A stretch of 64,000 nucleotides of DNA from Geoanaerobacter pelophilus (GTDB taxonomy: Bacteria > Desulfobacterota > Desulfuromonadia > Geobacterales > DSM-12255). Below are positions 26,442-33,680 of this stretch, one piece after another. The position numbers and the translations under genes are program-made. The stretch spans positions 186,001 to 250,000 of the forward strand of contig NZ_JAHCVJ010000005.1 in the NCBI RefSeq assembly GCF_018476885.1, read 5' to 3'. Every line of letters starts with the position of its first letter. Position 1 is the first letter of the stretch. The notes below the pieces were generated by a model. The model was given only the letters and a program-made list of their open reading frames with translations, was not told the DNA's origin and ran no database searches.

Positions 26442-28397
26442 ATGAAAATCGGCGTATACTTCTGCAACTGCGGTACGAATATTACCGACAGGATTGATCC
26501 AGACAAAGTCAGGGACAAGCTGAAATCTTCCGGCATGATGTCTTATTTCAAGACCTGCCCGTTTCTCTGCTCGGAGGATGGCAAGGGTTTTCTGGAACAG
26601 GATCTTCAAGAGGAAAAACCGGACCGGATTGTCATAGCCGCTTGTTCACCCAGGGACCATGAGGCTACTTTCATGCGGGTGATGGAGCCGGCTGGTATGA
26701 ATCCGTATTTGATGCAGATGGTAAATATCCGTGAACAGGTCGCCTGGGTCACCGAAGATCCTGAAAAAGCGGTCAACAAGGCAGCGGTGGCAATCAAAGC
26801 CGCGCTCAGGCGTGTGGAACTTCATGAACTGCTTGAAAAGCAGGAGCTGGAGGCCTCTTCAGCTGTGCTGGTAATCGGAGCCGGTCCGGCCGGTCTCAAG
26901 GCGGCGCTGACCCTGGCTGAAGCTGGACGGAAGGTGACTCTGGTGGAGAAAACTCCGGTGATCGGCGGGTTGCCTGTTTTGTTTGAGGAGCTGTTTCCCA
27001 ACATGGAGTGCGGACCCTGCATGCTTGAGCCGGTCATGGGGGAGATCCTGCACGGTGAGCATGCTGAAAACATTGAGCTTCTTACCATGGCCGAACTAAG
27101 TGAGGTAGCCGGCTATTTCGGGAATTTCGAGGTCAAGATCCGGCAGAAGCCCCGTTATGTCGACATTCATCAGTGTATCGGGTGCGGTGAGTGTTTTGAG
27201 CCATGCCCCGTCAGCGGAACGAATCCGTTCAATAATAATATGGACGAGAAAAAGGCCATTGGTTTCACCTTCATGGGGGCTCTCCCCAATGCGCCGTATC
27301 TCGATCCGTCCCTTTGCACCCGCTTTACTGAGGGTTCCGACTGTACTGCTTGCAGTGCGGCCTGCCCCATGGGTGAAGGTGTTGTTGTTTTTGACGACCA
27401 GGAAAAAATCATCGAGCGGCAGGTTGGCGCCATAATGGTTGCAACCGGTTCGTCGCTCTATGATTGCTCCAGCATCGACAACCTAGGTTATGGCCGTCTT
27501 CCTGATGTTAAAACCGCCCTCGAGTTTGAGCGGATTCTTGCTTCAAACGGTCCGACCGGGGGGGAGGTGGTAACATCAACCGGAGAATCGCCGGGATCAG
27601 TGGTGTTCGTTCACTGCGTCGGATCACTCGACGATGACCACAAGCCGTACTGTTCGGGAATCTGCTGTCAATATGCCTTCAAGTTCAACCACCTTCTGGA
27701 GTCAAAACTTCCGGATGCAGAGATTGTTCATCTCTACAAAGAGATCGTCTCTCCCGGCAAGGAGGAGTATGCCTTGCACCGTGCCGCCCGGGATAACCAC
27801 AAAGCAAAGTTCATCAGGTATGACCGCATTGCTGACCTTGTGGTTGCCAGCGAAGATGGCTGCCAGCAAATCCGCCTGCCGGACGGTAGCAACTTCAACG
27901 CTGATATGATTGTGCTTTGCCCGGCAGTGGTTCCCAGCTCCGACACGGTAAAACTTGGAACTATGCTGGACGTTTCCCTTGACCGCTTCGGCTTTTTCGA
28001 GGAACTCCACGGGCGAATGGATTCATCCCGCAGTAAGATACGTGGGGTCTACCTTTCCGGGGCATGCCAGGCACCGGCAGATATCCAGAGAGCAACCAAT
28101 CAGGCCATGGCAGCCTCCGGATTTATCCTGTCCGAACTGGTCGAGGGGCGGAAGATCGAGCTAGATCCGCTGTTTGCCTCGGTCTATCCGGAAAAATGCG
28201 CCGGATGCAAGGTCTGCATGAGTGTCTGCCCTTACCGGGCCATAAGTTTTGATGCAGAAAACAGCGTGTCAGTGGTAAACGCGGTGCTCTGCCACGGGTG
28301 CGGCACCTGTGTCGCAGCCTGTCCCATGGGCGCTATCAAGGCAAATCACTTTACCAGCGCCATGATTCTGGCTGAAATCGAGGGGGCGTTGAAATGA
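26442..28397 (+). CDS. hdrA: HdrA-like FAD/iron-sulfur electron-bifurcating subunit
   Basis: The product is 651 residues. I start at the ATG at 26442, eight bases after AAGGGG. A GTG nine bases earlier is possible. Features in order: N-terminal IGVYFCNCGTNI with a CPFLCS cluster region, FAD loop VLVIGAGPAGLKAA (about 145-160), MECGPCML, a ferredoxin-like CIGCGECFEPCP, CTACSAACPMG, and a C-terminal 2x[4Fe-4S] ferredoxin (CAGCKVCMSVCP, CHGCGTCVAACP). HdrA bifurcates electrons from H2 between a high-potential acceptor and ferredoxin. No hdrB or hdrC lies in this operon, so the high-potential partner is unknown. The cysteine positions read as normal codons. Confidence 0.92.
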   Translation: MKIGVYFCNCGTNITDRIDPDKVRDKLKSSGMMSYFKTCPFLCSEDGKGFLEQDLQEEKPDRIVIAACSPRDHEATFMRVMEPAGMNPYLMQMVNIREQVAWVTEDPEKAVNKAAVAIKAALRRVELHELLEKQELEASSAVLVIGAGPAGLKAALTLAEAGRKVTLVEKTPVIGGLPVLFEELFPNMECGPCMLEPVMGEILHGEHAENIELLTMAELSEVAGYFGNFEVKIRQKPRYVDIHQCIGCGECFEPCPVSGTNPFNNNMDEKKAIGFTFMGALPNAPYLDPSLCTRFTEGSDCTACSAACPMGEGVVVFDDQEKIIERQVGAIMVATGSSLYDCSSIDNLGYGRLPDVKTALEFERILASNGPTGGEVVTSTGESPGSVVFVHCVGSLDDDHKPYCSGICCQYAFKFNHLLESKLPDAEIVHLYKEIVSPGKEEYALHRAARDNHKAKFIRYDRIADLVVASEDGCQQIRLPDGSNFNADMIVLCPAVVPSSDTVKLGTMLDVSLDRFGFFEELHGRMDSSRSKIRGVYLSGACQAPADIQRATNQAMAASGFILSELVEGRKIELDPLFASVYPEKCAGCKVCMSVCPYRAISFDAENSVSVVNAVLCHGCGTCVAACPMGAIKANHFTSAMILAEIEGALK

Positions 28398-28852
28398 GCG
28401 CAACGACATGCCTAGAGAAAGATACACCCGAGACCAATGTGGATGTCGAATTCGAACCGAAGATTGTCGGCTTCCTTTGCAACTGGTGTTCCTACGCCGG
28501 AGCAGATAAGGCCGGTTCTTCTCAAACACCATACCCGCCCAATGTCAGCATCATCAAGATCATGTGTACCGGCAGGATGGACCCCCAGTTTGTAATGAAA
28601 GCCTTCAGAGGTGGAGCGGACGGGGTGATTGTCCTGGCATGCCATCCCGGAGATTGCCACTACAAGGAGGGGAATCTCCGGGCTGCCCAGCGTCACGCCA
28701 TGCTTGTCAGGTTACTGGAGCAGATGGGAATAGAGAGGGAGCGCTGCCGTTTTGATTACGTTTCCGCCGGCGAGGGCGAGAAATACGTCCAGGTAATCAC
28801 CGAGATGGTTGCAACTGTTAAACAACTGGGTACACTGTCATTATCTGATTAG
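28394..28852 (+). CDS. mvhD: MvhD-type [2Fe-2S] electron transfer subunit
   Basis: The 152-residue protein carries the MvhD signature cysteines FLCNWCSYAGAD, IMCTGRMDP and ACHPGDCHYKEGN. They hold a [2Fe-2S] cluster linking the hydrogenase to HdrA. The start overlaps the hdrA stop by four bases. About 30 extra residues at the N-terminus precede the core. In archaea MvhD bridges Mvh and Hdr, and the same role is inferred here. Confidence 0.93.
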   Translation: MSATTCLEKDTPETNVDVEFEPKIVGFLCNWCSYAGADKAGSSQTPYPPNVSIIKIMCTGRMDPQFVMKAFRGGADGVIVLACHPGDCHYKEGNLRAAQRHAMLVRLLEQMGIERERCRFDYVSAGEGEKYVQVITEMVATVKQLGTLSLSD

Positions 28853-28865
28853 GAGGAGTTTAATT

Positions 28866-29087
28866 ATGCCTGTCCAACAACTCGACGCACGCGGACTGAA
28901 GTGTCCGCAACCGACACTAAAGGTTACTGTCATGGCATCAAAAATGAAACCCGGCGATGTGCTTGAAGTGGTCGCCGACTGTGCCACCTTTGAAAAGGAT
29001 GTCCGAGACTGGTGTGCCCGTTCCAAGAAAACCCTGCTCTGGTTCAAGGAAGACGGGACTGCAAAGCGTTGTCAGATCCAGTTCTAA
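28866..29087 (+). CDS. TusA-family sulfur carrier protein
   Basis: The product is 73 residues from the ATG at 28866 behind AGGAGGAG. It has the TusA/SirA/YeeD fold with the sulfur-binding motif in DARGLKCPQPTLK (Cys in CPxP), followed by MKPGDVLEVVADC. Family members carry persulfide sulfur to partner enzymes. It lies 13 bases after mvhD, so the sulfur carrier is co-transcribed with the hydrogenase-HdrA complex. This hints that the electron acceptor might be a sulfur species or that sulfur delivery is needed there. The second point is inference only. Confidence 0.88.
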   Translation: MPVQQLDARGLKCPQPTLKVTVMASKMKPGDVLEVVADCATFEKDVRDWCARSKKTLLWFKEDGTAKRCQIQF

Positions 29088-29185
29088 GAGCATTGCCAAT
29101 GGAGTTTGCACATAATAAAGGATAAAAGACATGACAAGGTGGAGCGCTTTGCTAGGCTCGCACTTCAACCAATCCTGGAAAAATG

Positions 29186-29213
29186 TTGACAAATCCTAAC
29201 ATAAATTTAAAAT
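29186..29213 (+). promoter_or_regulatory. Sigma-70-type promoter for the riboswitch leader
   Basis: TTGACA (29186-29191) and TAAAAT (29208-29213) are 16 bases apart. The expected transcript start lies just before the GEMM aptamer at about 29241. Confidence 0.55.
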
Positions 29214-29240
29214 GCGAAAAAAATAGATTTAGAAATAAAC

Positions 29241-29346
29241 GATAATACTCAACCATCCGCGAGGATGGGGCGGAAAGCCTATAGGGTCTTACTGAGACAG
29301 CCGGGTTGCCGAAATTTCACACGAGATTCGGTCCCGGCTTTTTTTT
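29241..29346 (+). ncRNA. GEMM-I riboswitch with intrinsic terminator (cyclic dinucleotide sensor)
   Basis: The aptamer shows AACCATCC-GCGA-GGATGG (a GNRA-capped P2), then GGCGGAAAGCC, a second stem with GTCT/AGAC, and GCCGGGTTGCC, all typical of GEMM-I RNAs. AGCCGGG (29299-29305) can also pair with CCCGGCT (29333-29339) to form a terminator followed by eight Ts. Because the aptamer's 3' strand is part of that terminator, ligand binding should favour readthrough (an ON switch). Geobacter GEMM-I members often sense 3',3'-cGAMP rather than c-di-GMP. I cannot decide the ligand by eye. It controls the receiver gene at 29404. Confidence 0.9.
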
Positions 29347-29403
29347 GTCAAAAAAAAGGGGGCGAGTCAATGATCTTGAGGACATGCTTGGGGAAAGTCA
29401 TAT

Positions 29404-29883
29404 ATGGATGTTTCCTATTCATTCAGTGTAAATGAGCAGATGAAATCCAAAGGCAGGACTATTCTTCTCGTCGAGGATAATCTCGATGATGCCTTTTTAA
29501 CCCAGAGAGCTCTGAAAAAAGCCAATATTATAAATGCAATCTATTGGGTCAAGGATGGCGTCGAAGCGCTCGATTACCTGGTGAGATGCCTTGAGCGGAG
29601 TGAAAAACTGCCAAGTCTGGTACTCCTCGATATTCACATGCCGCGACTGACCGGCATCGAGGTGTTACGGAAAATCCGTTCTGACGAGAGAACCAACTTA
29701 TTACCGGTGGTTATCTTTTCCTCTTCCTCCCAGGAGAGTGATCTGATTGCCTGTTATAGCCTTGGGGTCAACAGCTATATTCAGAAACCGATCGACTTTG
29801 ATCAGTTCGAGCAGGTGGTTTCATCTATTGGATATTACTGGATGCTTTTCAATCATGGCCCAACACATAAATTTGACAGGTAG
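29404..29883 (+). CDS. Response regulator receiver protein (Rcp1-like), under GEMM-I control
   Basis: This is a single receiver domain in a 159-residue protein. It has TILLVEDNLDDAFLTQRALK, a phosphate acceptor D in LVLLDIHMPRLTG, VIFSSSSQESD and the lysine in YIQKPIDFDQF. This layout matches the Rcp1/CheY-like group that partners with phytochrome or PAS histidine kinases. There is no output domain. The 317-base leader carries a promoter and the GEMM-I riboswitch, so expression should follow the cyclic dinucleotide level. The start lacks a strong ribosome site (GGGGAAAG lies about 12 bases upstream), and ATG 33 bases downstream is an alternative. Confidence 0.85.
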   Translation: MDVSYSFSVNEQMKSKGRTILLVEDNLDDAFLTQRALKKANIINAIYWVKDGVEALDYLVRCLERSEKLPSLVLLDIHMPRLTGIEVLRKIRSDERTNLLPVVIFSSSSQESDLIACYSLGVNSYIQKPIDFDQFEQVVSSIGYYWMLFNHGPTHKFDR

Positions 29884-30007
29884 AGATTTACTTCGGCTTT
29901 TTAGGGCGACGAGATAAAGGAAGGCACCATGTCTTAGCCTAAAATGAGGCCGGTTCTTGAATTGCTCTCCTCCTTAAACGTGTTAATATATAAAATCCTT
30001 ACCTGAC

Positions 30008-30021
30008 GCTGGCATGCCAGC
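30008..30021. promoter_or_regulatory. 14-base perfect palindrome upstream of rubrerythrin
   Basis: GCTGGCATGCCAGC is a perfect palindrome 39 bases before the rubrerythrin start. It could be an operator for a dimeric repressor. No regulator gene is adjacent. Confidence 0.35.
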
Positions 30022-30060
30022 CAGGCCATTATCTGATACGTTACGACAAAGGAGGAAGCT

Positions 30061-30603
30061 ATGAAGAAATATGTCTGTACTATTTGCGGCTACATCCATG
30101 AGGGCGACGCTCCCCCAACCGAGTGTCCACAATGCAAGGCTCCAGCAGATAAGTTTGTCCTCAAAGTGGAAGGTGACCTTAGTTGGGCCGATGAACACAA
30201 GATCGGCATTGCCCAAGGTATCGATCAGGAGATCATCGAAGGACTGAAGAGGAACTTCATGGGCGAATGTACTGAAGTCGGCATGTACCTGGCAATGAGC
30301 CGTCAGGCCGACCGCGAAGGATACCCTGAAGTCGCTGAAGCCTACAAAAGGATCGCGTTAGAGGAAGCTGAGCATGCTGCCAAGTTTGCCGAGTTGTTAG
30401 GTGAAGTTGTAATGGCAGACACCAAGACCAACCTTACAATGCGTGTCGATGCCGAGAATGGGGCCTGCAAAGGTAAAAAGGACTTGGCGACCAAAGCCAA
30501 ACAACTCAACTACGATGCCATTCATGACACTGTTCATGAAATGTGTAAAGATGAAGCCCGCCACGGACAAGTCTTCGCCGGACTCTTGAAGCGCTACTTT
30601 TGA
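30061..30603 (+). CDS. Reverse rubrerythrin (N-terminal rubredoxin domain plus di-iron ferritin-like domain)
   Basis: The 180-residue protein begins with a rubredoxin-type iron site (CTICGY and CPQCKAP, residues about 6-28). A four-helix ferritin-like domain follows with Glu/His ligands in [34 protein letters not shown] and [15 protein letters not shown]. The rubredoxin part sits before the di-iron domain, the order of reverse rubrerythrins, which reduce H2O2 with electrons from NADH via partner reductases in anaerobes. It stands alone after an AAAGGAGG site. A 14-base palindrome lies upstream and a perfect 14-base-pair hairpin downstream. Confidence 0.9.
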   Translation: MKKYVCTICGYIHEGDAPPTECPQCKAPADKFVLKVEGDLSWADEHKIGIAQGIDQEIIEGLKRNFMGECTEVGMYLAMSRQADREGYPEVAEAYKRIALEEAEHAAKFAELLGEVVMADTKTNLTMRVDAENGACKGKKDLATKAKQLNYDAIHDTVHEMCKDEARHGQVFAGLLKRYF

Positions 30604-30650
30604 CGCCAACTCTTCTCCTCTGATTGTAAAGCTGGTTTTTTAGACGTTCG

Positions 30651-30684
30651 ATTCAGCGAGATGCTATTTGGCATCTCGCTGAAT
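30651..30684 (+). terminator. Strong hairpin downstream of rubrerythrin
   Basis: ATTCAGCGAGATGC (30651-30664) and GCATCTCGCTGAAT (30671-30684) are perfect complements around a six-base loop. No T-run follows, so it is a weak intrinsic terminator at best. It may instead stabilise the rubrerythrin mRNA end. Confidence 0.45.
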
Positions 30685-30766
30685 GGTCTCAGAGATATGT
30701 AACGAAAACTGCTTTAAGAGCCGTCCGGTTCACAGCGATAGTCGACAGCAGAACCTGGGAGGTGAT

Positions 30767-31174
30767 ATGTCGAAATATAAAGTCCGCTTCACTCTTACAA
30801 GCGGTAATCTCGAAACAGCACACAGCTGCGACTGCCAAAAGTGGATTCGTCACCTTGCTACTAACAAGGTCAAAATGAGTGACTTGCAGGCGTTGTTCAA
30901 CGGCAAGTTCCCGGCAGGGAAAATGTTCGTGCTCGACATGCTTGAATTTCTAAGGAAGAGCGATGGTGTTCTCGATCGCTTTTTGATCAAACGCGGAGGG
31001 GTACAAAATGACGACCTGCCATCCATCGATAACGATGCGGTTCGTCAATTGCTTAACAACGAGTTCCCTGATGTGGTTGCCGAGATTGCGAACCTAGAAG
31101 GTACTAAAAGAGTAATCAAACGCAGGCCGGGAACCGTTGACATGTCCGCTTTAAAGGCACTAGCTAAAAAATAG
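30767..31174 (+). CDS. Conserved-looking hypothetical protein, function unknown
   Basis: The product is 135 residues from the ATG at 30767, which follows GGGAGG. In-frame codons further upstream run into the rubrerythrin hairpin. The protein is soluble and charged, with one CDCQKW motif at residues about 20-25 and a basic C-terminus (KRVIKRRPG, ALKALAKK). The middle (LQALFNGKFPAGKMFVLDML) looks helical. I do not recognise a family. The clear ribosome site and codon pattern make it a likely real gene. It is convergent with the small secreted-protein gene, and GGGGATATCCCC (31212-31223) lies between the two. Confidence 0.6.
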   Translation: MSKYKVRFTLTSGNLETAHSCDCQKWIRHLATNKVKMSDLQALFNGKFPAGKMFVLDMLEFLRKSDGVLDRFLIKRGGVQNDDLPSIDNDAVRQLLNNEFPDVVAEIANLEGTKRVIKRRPGTVDMSALKALAKK

Positions 31175-31283
31175 AGATCAATTATCATCCTACAACGATT
31201 CCAGTCTCTGGGGGGATATCCCCTGCCTCTAGGGGCGTGGTGATATTGCGGGATTTAACGGCTATTTCAGAAAGTCTCTTCTT

Positions 31284-31634
31284 TCAAAAAGCGACCCCAA
31301 ATTTGACACTGACTCCTCCGAGGCATGCTACTTCCTGACGAGTGGCAGAACTGCTGGCTTGCATGCGACTTTCCTGGGGATTACTTCCGGATTCATAGAT
31401 GAAGGTTACAGATACGCTGCCGTAGCGAACCATGACATTGCCGTCGTCATCCATGGCAAGCCGTATTTTTTTCAGAGAATGGGGCTGGAGATTTGCTTGG
31501 TCAATGTTTTGCTGGCTGATTGTCTGAGTAAAGGTCACTGTTTCTGCAAAAGCGCTCTGAGGAGCAAGGAGTAAAGAGGCGGCGGACAGTATTGCCGAGA
31601 GAAAGCTGCAAGAGCTGATATGCCGTGGTTTCAT
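31284..31634 (-). CDS. Small secreted protein of unknown function, under GEMM-I control
   Basis: The 116-residue product has a strong signal peptide (cleavage near AFA|ET), leaving a mature protein of about 85 residues. It contains an ISQQNIDQANLQPHSLKKIR stretch, then MVRYGSVSVTFIYESG and a C-terminal VACLGGVSVKFGVAF. The pattern of alternating hydrophobic residues suggests beta strands. No known family is recognised. The start follows CGGAGG, and the leader holds a GEMM-I riboswitch. In Geobacter such switches often control surface cytochromes and exported proteins, so a role at the cell surface is plausible but unproven. Confidence 0.7.
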   Translation of the reverse strand: MKPRHISSCSFLSAILSAASLLLAPQSAFAETVTFTQTISQQNIDQANLQPHSLKKIRLAMDDDGNVMVRYGSVSVTFIYESGSNPQESRMQASSSATRQEVACLGGVSVKFGVAF

Positions 31635-31669
31635 ATTATCCTCCGTTACTTTCGTAAAGCATTTGACAC

Positions 31670-31778
31670 AAAAAAAGCCGGATCGCCCATATCGTGTTGA
31701 TATTTCGGCGACCCGGCTGTCTCAGTAAGACCCTTGGGCTTTCCGTCCCACCCTTACGGGAGGTTTAGTATTGTCGAT
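31670..31778 (-). ncRNA. Second GEMM-I riboswitch with intrinsic terminator
   Basis: Read on the minus strand: AAACCTCCC-GTAA-GGGTGGG (GNRA-capped P2), GACGGAAAGCC, a stem with GTCTTACTGAGAC, and GCCGGGTCGCC. The terminator is AGCCGGGTCGCC paired with GGCGATCCGGCT, followed by seven Ts. The core GGTCTTACTGAGACAGCCGG is identical to that of the first switch. The aptamer 3' strand again overlaps the terminator, so an ON switch is predicted. It controls the small secreted protein at 31284-31634. Confidence 0.9.
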
Positions 31779-31830
31779 ATCTGCTGCTATTCAATTGAAC
31801 CAACCATAGCATTTTCTATGGGAAGGTTAA

Positions 31831-31846
31831 TGTGATTCGAGTCACT
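31831..31846. promoter_or_regulatory. CRP/HcpR-like binding site
   Basis: TGTGATTCGAGTCACT matches TGTGA-N6-TCACA in nine of ten fixed positions. It lies about 55 bases upstream of the second GEMM aptamer on the minus strand, so it probably acts on that promoter. CRP/FNR-family regulators, including HcpR in delta-proteobacteria, bind such sites. Confidence 0.4.
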
Positions 31847-32209
31847 GTTTGCATATGTAATGTGGCATTTAGCAATAAATTGAAAGCTTAAGCGTCAGCT
31901 AGTATTTATCGCATGCATAAAAATGCATGTACAATAAATTAATACTATATGGCCTATTATGGTAATTGCACCTATTAACAGTATATTAGCCGTGTGTCAC
32001 TGCCCTTCGGCTCAATAATGCAACTCGTGCCATGCTGTATTTTTTATACAGTTGATTGTCACCATATGACGAGTCAGAAGAGCTAAGTTGACGTCTTCTT
32101 AATAATTTCAGAGCGTTACGATATAATGTGTGTAAATGTTAATTGTTGGTATGCATGCTGCTATAAACCCACTAGAAGCGATGTTGAAAAAATGGGATAG
32201 GAGGATGAT
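31847..32209. other. AT-rich intergenic region
   Basis: About 360 bases without a gene that I can support. A TATAAT at 32122-32127 with a poor -35 may drive the small membrane protein at 32210. No RNA gene or repeat is seen. Confidence 0.4.
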
Positions 32210-32440
32210 ATGAAAACGACACAACGCATCATGACGACAGTACTGCTGTGGATTGCAATGTTTGGGGGCACTGCCCATGCTGCTACAACCACGAAGATAT
32301 ACAGCAGCGGTGTCCTTGTAATCGGTTTTTTGGCATTATGTGCGTTGGTTTTAGTCGTGCAGCTCATCCCGGCCATTATGACTGTTGTAGGGATGATAAA
32401 AGGAGCCGCCCACAAGAAGGAAGTTGCGTCTTATAAATAG
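32210..32440 (+). CDS. Small membrane protein of unknown function
   Basis: The product is 76 residues. A signal-peptide-like segment ends near AHA|AT, and one transmembrane helix follows (residues about 35-60, GVLVIGFLALCALVLVVQLI). The tail is short and basic (GAAHKKEVASYK). AGGAGG precedes the ATG, and a strong intrinsic terminator follows at 32528, so it is a single-gene transcript. The type resembles small inner-membrane stress or respiratory accessory proteins, but no family is recognised. Confidence 0.65.
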   Translation: MKTTQRIMTTVLLWIAMFGGTAHAATTTKIYSSGVLVIGFLALCALVLVVQLIPAIMTVVGMIKGAAHKKEVASYK

Positions 32441-32527
32441 CCAGAATATCGGTGGCACCGCTATTAGCATGCAATTGATAACTATCTGATCATTGGCAAC
32501 TAATCATCTGATTCCGGTGTAATCAAG

Positions 32528-32562
32528 AGAGGCTGAACATCGTTAGAGTTCAGCCTCTTTGT
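32528..32562 (+). terminator. Intrinsic terminator of the small membrane protein gene
   Basis: AGAGGCTGAAC (32528-32538) pairs perfectly with GTTCAGCCTCT (32548-32558) around a nine-base loop, and the right arm runs into TTT. Confidence 0.8.
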
Positions 32563-32675
32563 ATTCTTTGTCAAAGCATCAGGTGCTTTGGTATTGTTAG
32601 GTAGCGGATATCTGCAGTGTTATGAAGTCGGCAGGTTGAAGCTTGACTTTGCCCTTTTGATGCAACCGATTTTTA

Positions 32676-33140
32676 CTAGACAGGCCGCTTACCGCGCAGC
32701 ATTTGGGTGAGCAACCGGTCAAGGGATGAGGCAAAGCGCTGCCGGTCAGTAAGGCTAAACTGGCTTGGCCCTCCCTGAACGACCCCTTCCGAACGCAGTT
32801 CCATCATCAGGTCTCGCATGGAGAGTCTTTCCCCAACATTTTCCTCGGTGTACAGTTCACCTCTCGGGTCCAAAGCAATGCTGCCTTTGGCAACTACCCT
32901 TGCCGCCAAGGGGATGTCGGCGGTTATCACCAGGTCTTCTACCGCTGCATTCTCGACAATATAGTCATCAGCCTTGTCAAAACCGTCAGCGACGACTATG
33001 GATTCAATAAGGGCTGTGTTGTGTTTGGAGAGACTCGTGTTTGCTACAAGTGTTACCCGCAAACTGAGTCGTTCTGAGGCACGAAAGACGATATCCTTGA
33101 TAACCCGTGGGCAGGCATCGGCATCAATCCATATTTTCAG
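32676..33140 (-). CDS. UPF0178 (YaiI/YqxD) family protein with an apparent CTG start codon
   Basis: The sequence aligns by eye with the YaiI/YqxD family over its full length: [18 protein letters not shown] at the N-terminus, [50 protein letters not shown] and FASSLDRLL at the end. The first ATG-type codon in frame (33062) would delete the conserved first 26 residues. Those residues are encoded upstream, and the only start-like codon in the right place is CTG at 33138-33140, eight bases after AAGGAG. I therefore annotate a CTG start (154 residues). The family resembles PIN/NYN-type nuclease folds. Its function is not settled. Confidence 0.85.
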   Translation of the reverse strand: MKIWIDADACPRVIKDIVFRASERLSLRVTLVANTSLSKHNTALIESIVVADGFDKADDYIVENAAVEDLVITADIPLAARVVAKGSIALDPRGELYTEENVGERLSMRDLMMELRSEGVVQGGPSQFSLTDRQRFASSLDRLLTQMLRGKRPV

Positions 33141-33239
33141 GGTAAATACTCCTTGTCGGTGGATTTTGTCGGTTGCTGTTTAATTCAATGCCGCACTGGG
33201 CAAGTGCTTATGGAGATTTTTCATGTCCAGGCAGAAAAA

Positions 33240-33404
33240 TTATGGGCAATTATCGCACTTATTGGTCATTACTGTTTCCACCTGACACCGGCATTTTATG
33301 CAGGCATTTTCCCATTCAGGGTGTCCTGCGGCAACAGCTCGGCTCTTAGCCTCCAGGCGTAATACCTCAGCTTCCATTTCTTGATTATACTGATCTTCAA
33401 ACAT
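33240..33404 (-). CDS. Small 54-residue cysteine-rich protein, possible zinc ribbon
   Basis: The 54-residue frame starts at 33404, three bases after the stop of the upstream frame, with an AAAGGA ribosome site. The first half is a charged helix (NQEMEAEVLRLEAKSRAVAA). The second half carries cysteines as CIKCRC and, 10 residues later, CDNC, a pattern that could bind one zinc. I do not recognise a family. The position directly downstream of the GreA-like gene and the frameshifted gene suggests one operon of three small genes. Confidence 0.55.
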   Translation of the reverse strand: MFEDQYNQEMEAEVLRLEAKSRAVAAGHPEWENACIKCRCQVETVMTNKCDNCP

Positions 33405-33407
33405 GGC

Positions 33408-33673
33408 TTATCCTTTGTTCGGCACGATATTACAGGTATTCGTTTTTAAATCGAAAACTATCTTGGCCTTGTTTTCATGCAACTGCTGGCGTACCTGCAG
33501 AATTTTATCGTCCAGTGTGTGGCAGGAGTTGCCCAGTTCCTCCCATTCTCTGGTAACAAACTCGGCAATCAGGTTTTGCAAGACATCGGGGCGATACGTT
33601 CCAAAGGCACTTCCACGCCATCCTCCTGGCATGTAGGCCGTTGCTCCTGATGAAAGCAATCATCGGGAACCAT
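33408..33673 (-). pseudogene. Small gene split by a probable one-base frameshift
   Basis: From ATG at 33673, just after the GreA-like stop, the frame reads VPDDCFHQEQRPTCQEDGVE, then VPLERIAPMSCKT and stops (33569). In the next frame, coding resumes as LQNLIAEFVTREWEELGN and runs to a stop at 33408 (including NSCHTLDDKILQVRQQLHEN). Adding a single C in TCTTGCAAAACC (around 33585-33595) would join them as MSCQNLIAEF, giving an intact protein of about 87 residues with four cysteines. Either the gene is broken or the base was missed in sequencing. Family unknown. Confidence 0.5.
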
Positions 33674-33680
33674 GACTACT

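Noticed and set aside
24454-28852. Selenocysteine in the hydrogenase or HdrA
   Set aside because: I checked for in-frame TGA. All cysteine positions at the metal sites are ordinary TGC/TGT codons.
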